A DNA stretch of 64,000 nt from positions 1 through 64,000 of the forward strand of contig WHTM01000005.1 of NCBI GenBank assembly GCA_009377755.1. Reading direction: 5' to 3'. Below the pieces are notes generated by a model, which was not told the origin of the DNA, did no database searches, and was given only the letters and a program-made list of their open reading frames with translations. A program made the position numbers and the translations under genes. Below are positions 8,779 through 17,119 of the stretch, in pieces; the stretch's first letter is position 1; every line of letters starts with the position of its first letter. This DNA comes from Hyphomicrobiales bacterium (GTDB taxonomy: Bacteria; Pseudomonadota; Alphaproteobacteria; Rhizobiales; Xanthobacteraceae).

Positions 8779-8872
8779 CCAGGGATCAGGTGTCAGGCGT
8801 CAGGTATCAGGTCCACGTGGAAACGCTCAGGTGCGCCGGCCTGATGCCTGATTACTGACACCTGATCCCTGG
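8779..8872. repeat. Long imperfect palindrome made of TCAGG-type subrepeats
   Basis: An exact 18-nt inverted pair (8779-8796 and 8855-8872, starting CCAGGGATCAGG) extends inward through further TCAGG/CCTGA units to a stem of about 33 bp with a few mismatches. The interior also holds the palindrome TCCACGTGGA (8812-8821). It fills the whole gap between the TIGR02300 stop and the tRNA-Ala 5' end. It could terminate or process a shared transcript. The arms are built from direct repeats of (A/G)TCAGG, which suggests growth by duplication. Confidence 0.85.
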
Positions 8873-8874
8873 AA

Positions 8875-9279
8875 TCAAGTCTCCTCCTCGTTGTCGACGT
8901 CGCGGATGATGTCGGTGACGTCCTCGTTGTCCTCTTCCTCTTCCGGGATGAATGCCGCGTCGTCGAGGCTCTCATCGATCTCGATATCCTCGTCGGCATC
9001 GGCGGCTGGATCGACGGGAGCCTTCTTGCCCTGGGCCTCGGCGTCAGCCTCTTCGAGCGAGACAAATTCGGCATCGGTAGCTTCCGGAGTCTCGACCTCG
9101 GCAACCGGAGCGGCGGCGCGGGCTGCAGCGGCTGCGTCCGGACGGCCGCGTGTCGCGATCGCGGCGACCTGGAACACCGTGCCGCACTTCGGGCAGGTGA
9201 TCGGATCCTTGCTGAGGTCGTAGAACTTCGCGCCGCAATTGGCGCACAAGCGTTTGGTGCCGAGCTCCGCCTTTGCCAC
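8875..9279 (-). CDS. TIGR02300 family protein (FYDLN acid domain)
   Basis: A 134-aa alphaproteobacterial protein of unknown function. The N-terminus holds a zinc-ribbon-like segment, CANCGAKFYDLSKDPITCPKCG (residues 12-33, two CxxC pairs), which contains the FYDL signature. The rest is an extremely acidic, low-complexity tail of Glu/Asp/Ala ending in EEET. An exact TTGACA hexamer on the coding strand lies at 9340-9345, about 60 nt upstream, in the gap shared with divergent aroA. A convincing -10 was not found. TIGR02300 next to aroA is a conserved Hyphomicrobiales arrangement, to my knowledge. Confidence 0.9.
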   Translation of the reverse strand: MAKAELGTKRLCANCGAKFYDLSKDPITCPKCGTVFQVAAIATRGRPDAAAAARAAAPVAEVETPEATDAEFVSLEEADAEAQGKKAPVDPAADADEDIEIDESLDDAAFIPEEEEDNEDVTDIIRDVDNEEET

Positions 9280-9469
9280 GATCGCCGATCCTTGGGGGTG
9301 CTGAAAAGTGGTGCTTCACTTGGCTAGTTGCGGCGGCCCTGTCAATAGCGATGGCCGGACCCTGGTGGTCCGATGCAGGCCCGCCGCGGCCGGGTGACGC
9401 CGTGCGCGGGCGCATGCTAGTGCTGCGGTCGCAATGCGCCGGTTTTGACCCCGATCGGAGCCTTCTGTC

Positions 9470-10801
9470 GTGACGTCCGCCCCCGTTCAACCGGTCGCCG
9501 CCCGCCGCAGCGGTCCCCTGAACGGCCGCCTGCGCGTGCCCGGCGACAAGTCGATTTCGCACCGGGCGCTGATCTTCGGCGCGCTGGCGGCAGGGGGGAC
9601 GCGCATCGGTGGCCTGCTCGAAGGCGAAGATGTTCTCAATACCGGCAAGGCGATGCGCGCGCTTGGGGCGCAGGTCGAGCGCGTGGGCGCCGGCGAATGG
9701 CGCGTGCAGGGCGTCGGGGTTAGCGGCTTCGCACGGCCCGCCGAGGCGCTCGACTTCGGCAATTCCGGCACCGGCTGCCGTCTGGTGATGGGTGCGGTCG
9801 CCGGCTGTCCGATCACGGCGACGTTCGACGGTGACGCGAGCCTCCGCAAACGGCCGATGCGTCGCGTGCTCGATCCGTTACAGCGGATGGGTGCGCGGGT
9901 CGCCGCCGGCGGTGAAGGCGGGCGCCTTCCGATCACGCTGTCAGGCGCGACGGACGCAGTTCCGATCACCTACCAAACCCCGGTCCCCTCCGCGCAGGTG
10001 AAATCGGCGGTGCTGCTGGCGGGTCTCGGCGCACCCGGCGCCACCACGGTGATCGAGCGGGAGGCGACACGCGACCACACCGAACGGCTGCTCCGGCACT
10101 TCGGCGCCGATATCCAAACCGAGCCGGACGGCGAGCACGGCCGGCGCATCACGCTCGTCGGCCAGCCGGAATTGGTGCCGGCGCCGGTCGTCGTTCCGGC
10201 CGATCCATCCTCGGCGGCGTTCCCGCTGGTCGCCGCGCTGATCAATCCCGGCTCGGAGCTGGTCCTCGATGGCGTGATGACCAACCCGCTGCGCACCGGA
10301 CTGTTCACCACGCTGCGCGAGATGGGTGCGACGATCGAGCTGCTCAGCGTCCGCGACGACGGCGAGGAGGTGGCGGATCTGCGCATCCGTGCCTCGCCAC
10401 TGCGCGGCGTCGACGTGCCGGCGACGCGGGCGCCGGCGATGATCGACGAGTATCCGATCCTGGCGGTCGCCGCGGCGTTCGCGGAAGGCACCACCCGCAT
10501 GCGCGGTCTCAAGGAACTCCGCGTCAAGGAATCCGACCGGCTCGCCGCCACCGCCGAGATGCTGCGTGTCAACGGAGTTATCGTCGGGATCGACGGCGAC
10601 GACCTGATCGTCGAAGGCCGCGGTCGCGTCCAAGGCGGCGGACTTGTGGCCACCCACATGGATCATCGCATCGCCATGTCGGCCTTGGTGATGGGGCTCG
10701 CCAGCGGCAAGCCGGTCGCGGTCGACGATGCCGGCTTCATCGCCACCAGCTTTCCGGGATTCGTCGAGCTGATGCGGTCGCTCGGGGGGGACCTCTCATG
10801 A
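9470..10801 (+). CDS. aroA: 3-phosphoshikimate 1-carboxyvinyltransferase (EPSP synthase)
   Basis: Transfers enolpyruvate from PEP to shikimate-3-phosphate in the shikimate pathway; 443 aa, full length. The start is a GTG at 9470 with GGAG about 10 nt upstream. Landmarks: [10 protein letters not shown] near residue 25, [12 protein letters not shown] near 100, [14 protein letters not shown] near 130, [11 protein letters not shown] near 195, [20 protein letters not shown] near 325 and LRVKESDRL near 345. The RPMxRVxxPLxxMG string and the GCR spelling place it in the class II (CP4-like) group rather than the E. coli-type class I. It overlaps cmk by 4 nt, the usual aroA-cmk-rpsA order. Confidence 0.97.
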   Translation: MTSAPVQPVAARRSGPLNGRLRVPGDKSISHRALIFGALAAGGTRIGGLLEGEDVLNTGKAMRALGAQVERVGAGEWRVQGVGVSGFARPAEALDFGNSGTGCRLVMGAVAGCPITATFDGDASLRKRPMRRVLDPLQRMGARVAAGGEGGRLPITLSGATDAVPITYQTPVPSAQVKSAVLLAGLGAPGATTVIEREATRDHTERLLRHFGADIQTEPDGEHGRRITLVGQPELVPAPVVVPADPSSAAFPLVAALINPGSELVLDGVMTNPLRTGLFTTLREMGATIELLSVRDDGEEVADLRIRASPLRGVDVPATRAPAMIDEYPILAVAAAFAEGTTRMRGLKELRVKESDRLAATAEMLRVNGVIVGIDGDDLIVEGRGRVQGGGLVATHMDHRIAMSALVMGLASGKPVAVDDAGFIATSFPGFVELMRSLGGDLS

Positions 10802-11421
10802 TCCTCGCCATCGACGGGCCGGCGGCGTCCGGCAAGGGCACCCTCGGCAAGCGTCTTGCCGCCCACTATCGGCTGCGCCACCTCGACACAGGTCTGCTCT
10901 ACCGCGCCGTCGCCAGGGCGATGCTCGATGGCGGTTATTCGCTCGATGACGTGCCGCGTGCCGTGGCGGCGGCCCGTCAACTCGATCCGGCGCGGTTCGA
11001 TGAGCAGGCCTTAAAGACACATGCACTCGGCGGGGCCGCGTCGGTCGTGTCGGCGATCCCGCAGGTGCGCGAGGCGCTGTTCGCCTTGCAGCGCAGTTTC
11101 GCAGCCGCGCCGCCGGGTGCAGTGCTCGACGGGCGCGACATCGGCACGGTGATCTGCCCCGATGCCGACGTGAAGATCGTCGTCACCGCCGCGCCGGAGG
11201 TGCGAGCCCGGCGCCGCGCCGCGGAGATGCGGGCTGCCGGGACCACCGTCGATGAAAGGGACATACTGGCCGATATCCTGCGCCGCGACGAGCGCGACTC
11301 GAATCGGCCGGTGGCGCCACTGGTCGCCGCCGCCGATGCCATTCTGCTCGACACGACGTGTCTGGATATCGAAGCGGCCGTCAGCGCCGCCATCGCCATC
11401 GTCGAGCGCGCGCGGCGCTGA
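10798..11421 (+). CDS. cmk: Cytidylate kinase
   Basis: Phosphorylates CMP and dCMP with ATP; 207 aa. The P-loop is GPAASGKGT (residues 7-15). [12 protein letters not shown] near residue 31 and [17 protein letters not shown] near 107 are CMP-kinase signatures. RRRAAEMRA and [13 protein letters not shown] cover the lid and substrate arginines. The ATG overlaps the aroA stop (ATGA), so the two are coupled. In related genomes rpsA follows directly. Here two minus-strand genes separate cmk from rpsA. Confidence 0.96.
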   Translation: MILAIDGPAASGKGTLGKRLAAHYRLRHLDTGLLYRAVARAMLDGGYSLDDVPRAVAAARQLDPARFDEQALKTHALGGAASVVSAIPQVREALFALQRSFAAAPPGAVLDGRDIGTVICPDADVKIVVTAAPEVRARRRAAEMRAAGTTVDERDILADILRRDERDSNRPVAPLVAAADAILLDTTCLDIEAAVSAAIAIVERARR

Positions 11422-11447
11422 GGTTTGACGGCTGTTCTCAGGCGCGG

Positions 11448-11846
11448 CTAGCCCCCGCCCTCCTGCTTGCGTAAGGTATTGAGCATGGCGAAACCCTGGT
11501 TCGCCGGCATCAGACACCGCGTCGCGGCGGCGAGTTCCACTACCTTGTGCAGTTCTTCCCAGGTGGCGCCGGCGCGCCGCGCCGCCAGCGCGTGCATCTG
11601 CGCCGCATGGTGCCCTTCGACCATCAGCATGCCGAACAGGATGAGCTGCGTCGTCTTCATATCGAAGACGTCGGAATAGAATGCGTGCGCCCGTAGCTTC
11701 TCCGAGATGCGCAGGAACTCCGGGTTCACGGCGCTGGAAAATTCGAAGCGCCCCTCCGGCAACGTCGGCCGCACGCCGAACATTTCCACATAGGTTTGCA
11801 GCAGCGCCGCAAACTCGGCGGGCAATTCCGGCTTCGTCTCGGACAC
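11448..11846 (-). CDS. Carboxymuconolactone decarboxylase-family (AhpD-like) protein
   Basis: A 132-aa all-helical protein starting at a GTG at 11846 with GGAGAGGAT upstream. The segment EGHHAAQMHALAARRAGATW followed by EELHKVVELAAATRC fits the CMD domain core (PF02627). The CxxC pair that gives AhpD its thiol chemistry is absent, so it is closer to the decarboxylase-like branch. It lies 47 nt downstream of the TctC gene on the same strand and probably shares its transcript. Both sit as an opposite-strand insertion in the cmk-rpsA interval. Substrate unknown. Confidence 0.75.
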   Translation of the reverse strand: MSETKPELPAEFAALLQTYVEMFGVRPTLPEGRFEFSSAVNPEFLRISEKLRAHAFYSDVFDMKTTQLILFGMLMVEGHHAAQMHALAARRAGATWEELHKVVELAAATRCLMPANQGFAMLNTLRKQEGGG

Positions 11847-11893
11847 GTCATCCTCTCCGCGTCATCAGGGCCGTCGATCGTGCAGCCGAAGCT

Positions 11894-12865
11894 TTACTTG
11901 ATCTTGATGCCGGCGTCGCGGACGAGTTGCGACCACTTCTTGGCTTCGGATTTGATGTAGGCTGCGAGTTCTTCCGGAGTGGTCGGCGTCGGGTCGAAGA
12001 AACGGCGCTCCAGGAACGTCTCGCGTACCTGTGGATCGTTGAGGATGCGCACTACCTCGTTGCGGATATTGTCGACCACCGGGCGCGGCATGCCGGCGGG
12101 ACCGAACAGGGCGAACCACGACACCGCCTCGAAGCCCGGCACGGTCTCGTTGATGGCTTCGACGTTGGGAAGCCGCGGAAAGCGCTTCGGGCTGCCGATT
12201 GCGATGAACTTCACCTTTCCAGCGGCGGCCGACTGCGCGGCGCTGCCGGTAGCGACGAACACTAGCTGAATATGGCCGGCCACCACGTCGGTGAAGGCTG
12301 GAGCGGCGCCCTTGTAGTGCACGGCGGTGAGCTTGGTCCCGGTCGTCTTGGCGAACATCTCCATATTGAGGTGGCCGCTCGAGCCGACGCCGAACGTGCC
12401 GTAGTTCAGCTCGCCGGGCTTCTTCTTTGCGAGCTCAATCAGTTCCTTGATGGTATTGGCGGGTACCGAGGGGTGCGCCACCAGCGCCTGACGAATGGAG
12501 ATCAGCCCGGTGATCGGCGTGAAGTCCTTCTCCGGGTCGTAGGGCAGCTTGGAAAACAGGTACGGATTGACGACGAACGTCGCCTCCGGCGACAGGAACA
12601 GCGTGTAGCCATCCGGAGCCGCCCGGGCGACATATTCAGCGGCGATCTGGTTGGTGGCGCCCGGCTTGTTTTCGACGATGACCTGCGACTTCCAGGCGGT
12701 GGAGAGATTCTGCGCCAGCATGCGCGCCATGGTGTCGATCACGCCGCCGGGCGAGGCCGGGACGATCAACGTCACAGTCTTCGTTGGGTAGGTTTGCGCC
12801 TGCGCCGCGCCTGCTGCCGTGGCGCAAGACATCAAGGCAACGAAGAACGCCTGCCGGATTGTCAT
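11894..12865 (-). CDS. Tripartite tricarboxylate transporter substrate-binding protein (TctC/Bug family)
   Basis: A 323-aa periplasmic binding protein. The start chosen is the ATG at 12865 (MTIRQAFFVALMSCATAAG), with GGAGGAGAC about 4 nt upstream; a longer open frame to 12910 lacks this site. A signal peptide ending AAQAQ precedes the Bug core: YPTKTVTLIVPASPGGVIDT near 26, IVENKPGATNQIAAEYVARA near 63, YGTFGVGSSGHLNMEMFAKT near 150 and ALFGPAGMPRPVVDNIRNEV near 240. No TctA/TctB partner lies in the window. The CMD-family gene downstream suggests a small aromatic or carboxylic ligand pathway, but this is weak inference. Confidence 0.9.
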   Translation of the reverse strand: MTIRQAFFVALMSCATAAGAAQAQTYPTKTVTLIVPASPGGVIDTMARMLAQNLSTAWKSQVIVENKPGATNQIAAEYVARAAPDGYTLFLSPEATFVVNPYLFSKLPYDPEKDFTPITGLISIRQALVAHPSVPANTIKELIELAKKKPGELNYGTFGVGSSGHLNMEMFAKTTGTKLTAVHYKGAAPAFTDVVAGHIQLVFVATGSAAQSAAAGKVKFIAIGSPKRFPRLPNVEAINETVPGFEAVSWFALFGPAGMPRPVVDNIRNEVVRILNDPQVRETFLERRFFDPTPTTPEELAAYIKSEAKKWSQLVRDAGIKIK

Positions 12866-13074
12866 GAGTGTCTCCTCCGAGCGCTGATCGGCTCGCGCCC
12901 ACTGTGCCAAGCCGCCAGGGCGGGCTCAATGCCGTAGATGCCGTTTGTCGTGCAGCCGCGCGGTCAGCTCCGCGCCGGAGCGAAACGGATGCACGTTATC
13001 AGTAGATGCCGACCGAGGCCGCCAGCCCCTTGGGTTGAGCGGGCGCCGGCCGTCCGATCTGCGGCGCAATGCCC

Positions 13075-13103
13075 TTGCGGGGGAGGGAGCGTTTGGCTAT
13101 AGA
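13075..13103 (+). promoter_or_regulatory. Predicted housekeeping promoter of rpsA
   Basis: TTGCGG (13075-13080) and TATAGA (13098-13103) are separated by exactly 17 nt. The surrounding context, CTTGCGG and CTATAGA, matches the alphaproteobacterial housekeeping pattern. It lies about 285 nt before the rpsA start, implying a long 5' leader. No other good candidate was seen in the 521-nt gap between the TctC start and rpsA; the rest (12866-13074) holds nothing I recognise. Confidence 0.6.
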
Positions 13104-13109
13104 CCCTGC

Positions 13110-13386
13110 CATCCGGGCCGCCGAAATCGTCGAGGCTGCACGAGCGGGATTGGGGGCGTGCGAGCACGCCCCGCTTGGCGTTGGGCAGCTTGGCCCGGCG
13201 TTCGGGTTGAACCCCCCGCCGCTGCAGTCCCGGAACCCGGAACAAAGCATCGTCCCGACCGTTCGATAGATCGGGCCGGCCTGCCGGGCGCTTTCCCGGC
13301 GGCAGCCAGGGGTCTGCGGGGCCCTTGGTGCGAACGGTCGAGGCGGATCGTCACACGAGCCGCCGGTCCCCCCGTCAGGAGAATTC
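13110..13386 (+). promoter_or_regulatory. Long structured 5' leader of rpsA
   Basis: About 275 nt separate the predicted transcription start from the rpsA ATG. It contains a strong hairpin at 13153-13172 (GGGGCGTG, loop CGAG, CACGCCCC). A second GC-rich stem occurs near 13289-13315 (CTGCCGGG pairing with CCCGGCGGCAG around a bulge). Ribosomal protein S1 represses its own translation in E. coli through leader structure, so a similar role is plausible. I do not recognise a named Rfam family here. Open frames in this stretch have no family features. Confidence 0.4.
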
Positions 13387-15114
13387 ATGGTCGCCATTGC
13401 CACCGCCGCTACTGGTTCTGCGCCGTCGCGCGAGGATTTCGCCAAGCTGCTCGAAGAGTCGTTCGACCAGGGCAACTTGCAGGAAGGTTCCGTCATCAAA
13501 GGGACGGTCGTCGGGATCGAGAAGGATCTCGCGGTCATTGATGTAGGGCTGAAGACCGAAGGCCGCATTCCGCTGCGCGAGTTCGCCGGTCCGGGCCAGC
13601 AGAACGAGCTCAAGATCGGCGACACGGTGGAGGTTTATCTCGAGCGGGTCGAGAATGCCCTCGGCGAGGCGGTGTTGTCGCGCGACAAGGCACGCCGGGA
13701 GGAAAGCTGGGGCAAGCTCGAGAAGGCGTTTCAGAACAACGAGAAGGTCACCGGCGTCATCTTCAATCAGGTCAAGGGCGGGTTCACCGTCGATCTCGAC
13801 GGCGCCGTGGCATTCCTGCCGCGCAGTCAGGTCGATATCCGGCCGATCCGTGACGTCTCGCCGCTGATGAACGTCAATCAGCCGTTCCAGATCCTGAAAA
13901 TGGACCGCCGGCGCGGCAATATCGTCGTCTCGCGCCGCACCGTGCTGGAAGAGACCCGCGCCGAGCAGCGCCAGGAACTGGTGCAGAACCTCGAAGAAGG
14001 TCAGGTCATCGACGGCGTGGTCAAGAACATCACGGACTACGGCGGGTTCGTGGACCTCGGCGGCATCGATGGGCTGCTGCACGTCACCGACATCGCCTGG
14101 CGGCGCGTTAATCACCCGACCGAGGTGCTCAACATCGGCCAGCAGGTGAAGGTCAAGATCATCAAGATCAACCACGAGACGCACCGCATCTCGCTCGGCA
14201 TGAAGCAACTGCTCGACGACCCGTGGCAGGGCATCGAGGCGAAGTATCCGGTGGGCGCCCGCTACAAGGGCCGCGTCACCAACATCACCGACTACGGCGC
14301 GTTCGTGGAACTGGAGCCCGGTATCGAGGGGCTGATTCACGTGTCGGAAATGTCGTGGACCAAGAAGAACGTTCACCCCGGCAAGATCGTCTCGACGTCG
14401 CAAGAGGTCGAGGTGCAGATCCTCGAAGTCGATCCCGTCAAGCGACGCATTTCGCTCGGTCTCAAACAGACCATGCGCAATCCGTGGGAGCTGTTTCTGG
14501 AGAAGTATCCGCCCGGGACCGTGGTGGAGGGCGAGGTCAAGAACAAGACCGAGTTCGGCCTGTTCCTCGGCCTCGACGGCGACGTGGACGGCATGGTCCA
14601 CCTCTCCGACCTCGACTGGAAGCGCCCGGGCGAGCAGGTGATCGACGAGTACAAGAAAGGCGACATGGTCAAGGCGCAGGTGCTCGACGTCGACGTCGAG
14701 AAGGAGCGCATCTCGCTCGGCGTGAAGCAGATCGAGGGCGATCCCTTCGCCGAGCCGGGCGAGTTGAAGAAGGGCGCGGTCGTCACCTGCGAGGTCACCG
14801 AGGTGAAGGACTCCGGCATTGACGTGAAAATCGTCGGCACCGAGTTCACCGCCTTCATCAAGCGTTCGGAGCTCGCCCGCGAGCGCGCCGATCAGCGATC
14901 CGAGCGCTTCGCCGTCGGTCAGAAAGTCGACGTCCGCGTCACCCAGTTCGACCGCAAGGCACGCAAGGTGTCGGTCTCCATCAAGGCGCTTGAAGTTGCC
15001 GAGGAAAAGGAGGCCATCGCCCAGTATGGTTCCTCCGACTCCGGCGCCACGCTCGGCGACATTCTCGGCACGGCACTGAAGCGGGCGACGGAAAAGCCGG
15101 AGAAGACCGAGTAG
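13387..15114 (+). CDS. rpsA: 30S ribosomal protein S1
   Basis: Binds mRNA on the 30S subunit and helps initiation; 575 aa. Six S1 (OB-fold) repeats are visible. Examples are VIKGTVVGIEKDLAVIDVG near residue 38, VIDGVVKNITDYGGFVDLGG near 205, YKGRVTNITDYGAFVELEPG near 290 and VEGEVKNKTEFGLFLGLDGD near 378. The ISLGMKQ/ISLGLKQ/ISLGVKQ boundaries between repeats are regularly spaced. The ATG at 13387 has AGGAG 7 nt upstream. The C-terminus ends TALKRATEKPEKTE. A strong terminator-like hairpin follows. Confidence 0.98.
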   Translation: MVAIATAATGSAPSREDFAKLLEESFDQGNLQEGSVIKGTVVGIEKDLAVIDVGLKTEGRIPLREFAGPGQQNELKIGDTVEVYLERVENALGEAVLSRDKARREESWGKLEKAFQNNEKVTGVIFNQVKGGFTVDLDGAVAFLPRSQVDIRPIRDVSPLMNVNQPFQILKMDRRRGNIVVSRRTVLEETRAEQRQELVQNLEEGQVIDGVVKNITDYGGFVDLGGIDGLLHVTDIAWRRVNHPTEVLNIGQQVKVKIIKINHETHRISLGMKQLLDDPWQGIEAKYPVGARYKGRVTNITDYGAFVELEPGIEGLIHVSEMSWTKKNVHPGKIVSTSQEVEVQILEVDPVKRRISLGLKQTMRNPWELFLEKYPPGTVVEGEVKNKTEFGLFLGLDGDVDGMVHLSDLDWKRPGEQVIDEYKKGDMVKAQVLDVDVEKERISLGVKQIEGDPFAEPGELKKGAVVTCEVTEVKDSGIDVKIVGTEFTAFIKRSELARERADQRSERFAVGQKVDVRVTQFDRKARKVSVSIKALEVAEEKEAIAQYGSSDSGATLGDILGTALKRATEKPEKTE

Positions 15115-15122
15115 TATGAGAC

Positions 15123-15149
15123 CTCCCTCCCCGCAAAGCGGGGAGGGAG
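15123..15149 (+). terminator. Hairpin after rpsA (terminator-like)
   Basis: A perfect 12-bp stem, CTCCCTCCCCGC and GCGGGGAGGGAG around loop AAA, begins 9 nt after the rpsA stop. No T-run follows, so it is either a non-canonical terminator or one unit of the GC-rich palindromic repeat next to it. The stem itself is certain; the terminating role is inferred. Confidence 0.6.
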
Positions 15150-15305
15150 CCTGCCCCCGATTAGGTCGGGGGTTGGATTGCTCGCATGCGCGGCCTGCGT
15201 AAACTGGCTGCGTCGCGATCCGGGTGAGGGGGCCTCACGGCGATCGTGAGTCGGGACCGCCCTCACTCCGACCCCTCCCCGCACGTGGGGGCGGGGGAGA
15301 AGGGG
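15150..15305. repeat. GC-rich palindromic interspersed repeat block
   Basis: Contains a CCCCCGA/TCGGGGG hairpin (15154-15172, loop TTAGG). Further on come GTGAGGGGGCCTCAC, CCCTCACTCCGACCCCTCCCC and a GCACGTGGGGGCGGGGGAGA segment. The same 'CCTCAC...CCCCTCC' style recurs at 40263-40434 and 51405-51541, so this is a dispersed family. It fills the gap between rpsA and sppA. Confidence 0.7.
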
Positions 15306-15313
15306 AGCACACC

Positions 15314-16291
15314 ATGTCGCTCGATGCCGATCATATCGTCGATCGCCGGCGGATGCGCCGTAAGCTGACGTTCTGGCGGGTGTTGACCGTGCTCGTCGCC
15401 GGCGCCGGCGTTGCCGCCCTTGCCTACTCGCTGGTACCGCGCGCCGCAGGGCTTGCCACGGACTACATAGCGCGGATCAAGATCCAGGGCCTGATCCGCG
15501 GCGATCAGGAGCGCGTTGAGGCGCTTGACCGGCTCGGCCGTTCGACCACCGCCAAGGCGGTGATCGTCCACGTCGACAGCCCGGGCGGGACCACCGCCGG
15601 TGCCGAGCAGCTCTATGATGCGCTGATGCGGCTGAAGAGCAGGAAGCCGCTGGTGGTCGTGATCGACGGGCTCGCCGCGTCGGGCGGCTACATCACCGCG
15701 CTCGCCGCCGACCATATCATCGCCCAGGAAACGTCGCTGGTCGGGTCGATCGGCGTGCTGTTTCAATATCCGAACTTCACCGACCTGCTGCAGACGATTG
15801 GCGTCAAGGTCGAATCGATCAAGTCTTCGCCGCTCAAAGCCGCGCCGAGCGGCTTCGAGCCGACCAGCCCGGAGGCGCGCGCCGCCATTGAGGCGATCGT
15901 GCGCGACACGTACGAGTGGTTCCAGCGCCTGGTGCAGAGCCGCCGCAGCCTGGATCAGCCGCTGCTGGAGCGCGTCTCGGACGGCCGGGTCTTCACCGGA
16001 CGCCAAAGCATCACGCTCAAGCTGATCGACGCGCTCGGTGACGAACGGGCCGCCGTCGACTGGCTGGTCAAGGAAAAAAACGTCGCGACGGGCATGCCGG
16101 TACGCGACTACGAGCTGGCACCGCGGTTCAGAGACCTGTCGTTTCTGCACCTTGCCGCGGTGACGGTGCTGCAGTCTGTCGGTTTGCGGACATTGGCACA
16201 ACGTATCGAGGCCTGGGGCGCATTGCAGGCGGTGGAGCGACTCAATCTTGACGGTCTTCTGGCGCTTTGGCACCCTCCCATTTCACAGTGA
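15314..16291 (+). CDS. sppA: Signal peptide peptidase SppA (S49 serine protease)
   Basis: Membrane-bound protease degrading cleaved signal peptides; 325 aa, the short alphaproteobacterial form. One N-terminal membrane span lies at about residues 20-45. VIVHVDSPGGTTAGAEQLYD near 93 and DGLAASGGYITALAADHIIA near 120 carry the S49 signature, and AASGGY holds the nucleophile Ser. VESIKSSPLKAAPSGFEP near 172 holds the catalytic Lys. The ATG at 15314 has GGGGAG upstream. It is followed by ihfB, as in related genomes. Confidence 0.94.
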   Translation: MSLDADHIVDRRRMRRKLTFWRVLTVLVAGAGVAALAYSLVPRAAGLATDYIARIKIQGLIRGDQERVEALDRLGRSTTAKAVIVHVDSPGGTTAGAEQLYDALMRLKSRKPLVVVIDGLAASGGYITALAADHIIAQETSLVGSIGVLFQYPNFTDLLQTIGVKVESIKSSPLKAAPSGFEPTSPEARAAIEAIVRDTYEWFQRLVQSRRSLDQPLLERVSDGRVFTGRQSITLKLIDALGDERAAVDWLVKEKNVATGMPVRDYELAPRFRDLSFLHLAAVTVLQSVGLRTLAQRIEAWGALQAVERLNLDGLLALWHPPISQ

Positions 16292-16375
16292 GCTGATGAC
16301 GGGGTCGGCACGCTCCGGTTCATGTTGACGATCGAAAGTCCGCGTGTCTCCAGTTCAATCCAAGGCGCCGGTTTC

Positions 16376-16657
16376 ATGATCAAGTCCGAGCTCGTCCAAC
16401 ACATTGTCTCTCAGAATCCTCATCTGTATCAGCGTGACGTCGAGACCATCGTCAATGCGATCCTCGGCGAGATCGTCGGCGCGCTGGCCCGCGGTGACCG
16501 CGTCGAGCTGCGTGGCTTCGGCGCGTTTTCGGTGAAGCACCGCCCCGCGCGCACGGGACGCAATCCGCGCACCGGGGCACACGTCTCCGTCGATCAGAAG
16601 AGCGTGCCGTTCTTCAAGACCGGCAAGGAAATGCGCGAGCGCCTGAACCGCACCTGA
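16376..16657 (+). CDS. ihfB: Integration host factor subunit beta
   Basis: DNA-bending HU/IHF-family protein, 93 aa. The start is the ATG at 16376 ([18 protein letters not shown]); a longer frame from 16322 has no family support. [20 protein letters not shown] near residue 41 and [20 protein letters not shown] near 61 give the beta-arm and its proline tip. The IHF-beta assignment over HU follows from MIKSEL and the sppA-ihfB-lapA order. Confidence 0.95.
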   Translation: MIKSELVQHIVSQNPHLYQRDVETIVNAILGEIVGALARGDRVELRGFGAFSVKHRPARTGRNPRTGAHVSVDQKSVPFFKTGKEMRERLNRT

Positions 16658-16718
16658 GTGGTCGGCGGATGGCGCAGCGCCTCCAGCCGAGGCTGGACGA
16701 ACAGGCGAGGCCCGATGC

Positions 16719-17096
16719 ATGCTCCGCACGATCGTCGTGGCCGTCATTCTCATCCCGCTCGCCATCGTCATCATCGGCTTTGCGGTGGCGAACCGGCAGG
16801 CGGTGACCATCTCGTTCGACCCGTTCGACGCAAGCCAGCCGGCCTATTCGACGACGCTGCCGTTGTTCGTCGTCATCTTCCTGCTGGTGATCTTCGGCGT
16901 GCTGGTCGGCGGCATCGCCGCGTGGCTGCGCCAAAGCAAGTGGCGCTCGGCGGCGCGCCGTGCCGAGACGCAGAATCGCGAGTTGACCGCCGAGGTCACG
17001 ATGTTGCGACGCCGCCTGGACCCGGCCGAGCGGTCCGACCTGCCAGCGCGGATGGAACCGGCACCGCCGCTGTCGCTGCGCTCGCCGACCGGCTGA
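16719..17096 (+). CDS. lapA: LapA-family (DUF1049) membrane protein
   Basis: A 125-aa inner-membrane protein of the lipopolysaccharide assembly protein A domain family. It has two membrane spans (about 4-24 and 45-67), with NRQAVTISFDPF between them, a hallmark of DUF1049. A charged cytoplasmic coiled-coil-like tail follows (RRAETQNRELTAEVTMLRRR). The start is the ATG at 16719. In enterobacteria LapA works with LapB in LPS and LpxC control; the role here is inferred from the family. Confidence 0.88.
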   Translation: MLRTIVVAVILIPLAIVIIGFAVANRQAVTISFDPFDASQPAYSTTLPLFVVIFLLVIFGVLVGGIAAWLRQSKWRSAARRAETQNRELTAEVTMLRRRLDPAERSDLPARMEPAPPLSLRSPTG

Positions 17097-17119
17097 GCTT
17101 GAGCGGGTGGGAAACAGCC

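Noticed and set aside
9410-9440. CTAGTG upstream of aroA as another copy of the trp palindromic element
   Set aside because: CTAGTG is present at about 9418 but no GAAGTTC core or second arm follows; likely chance.
13375-14601. A 408-codon minus-strand frame
   Set aside because: Antisense to rpsA, whose S1 repeats are beyond doubt.
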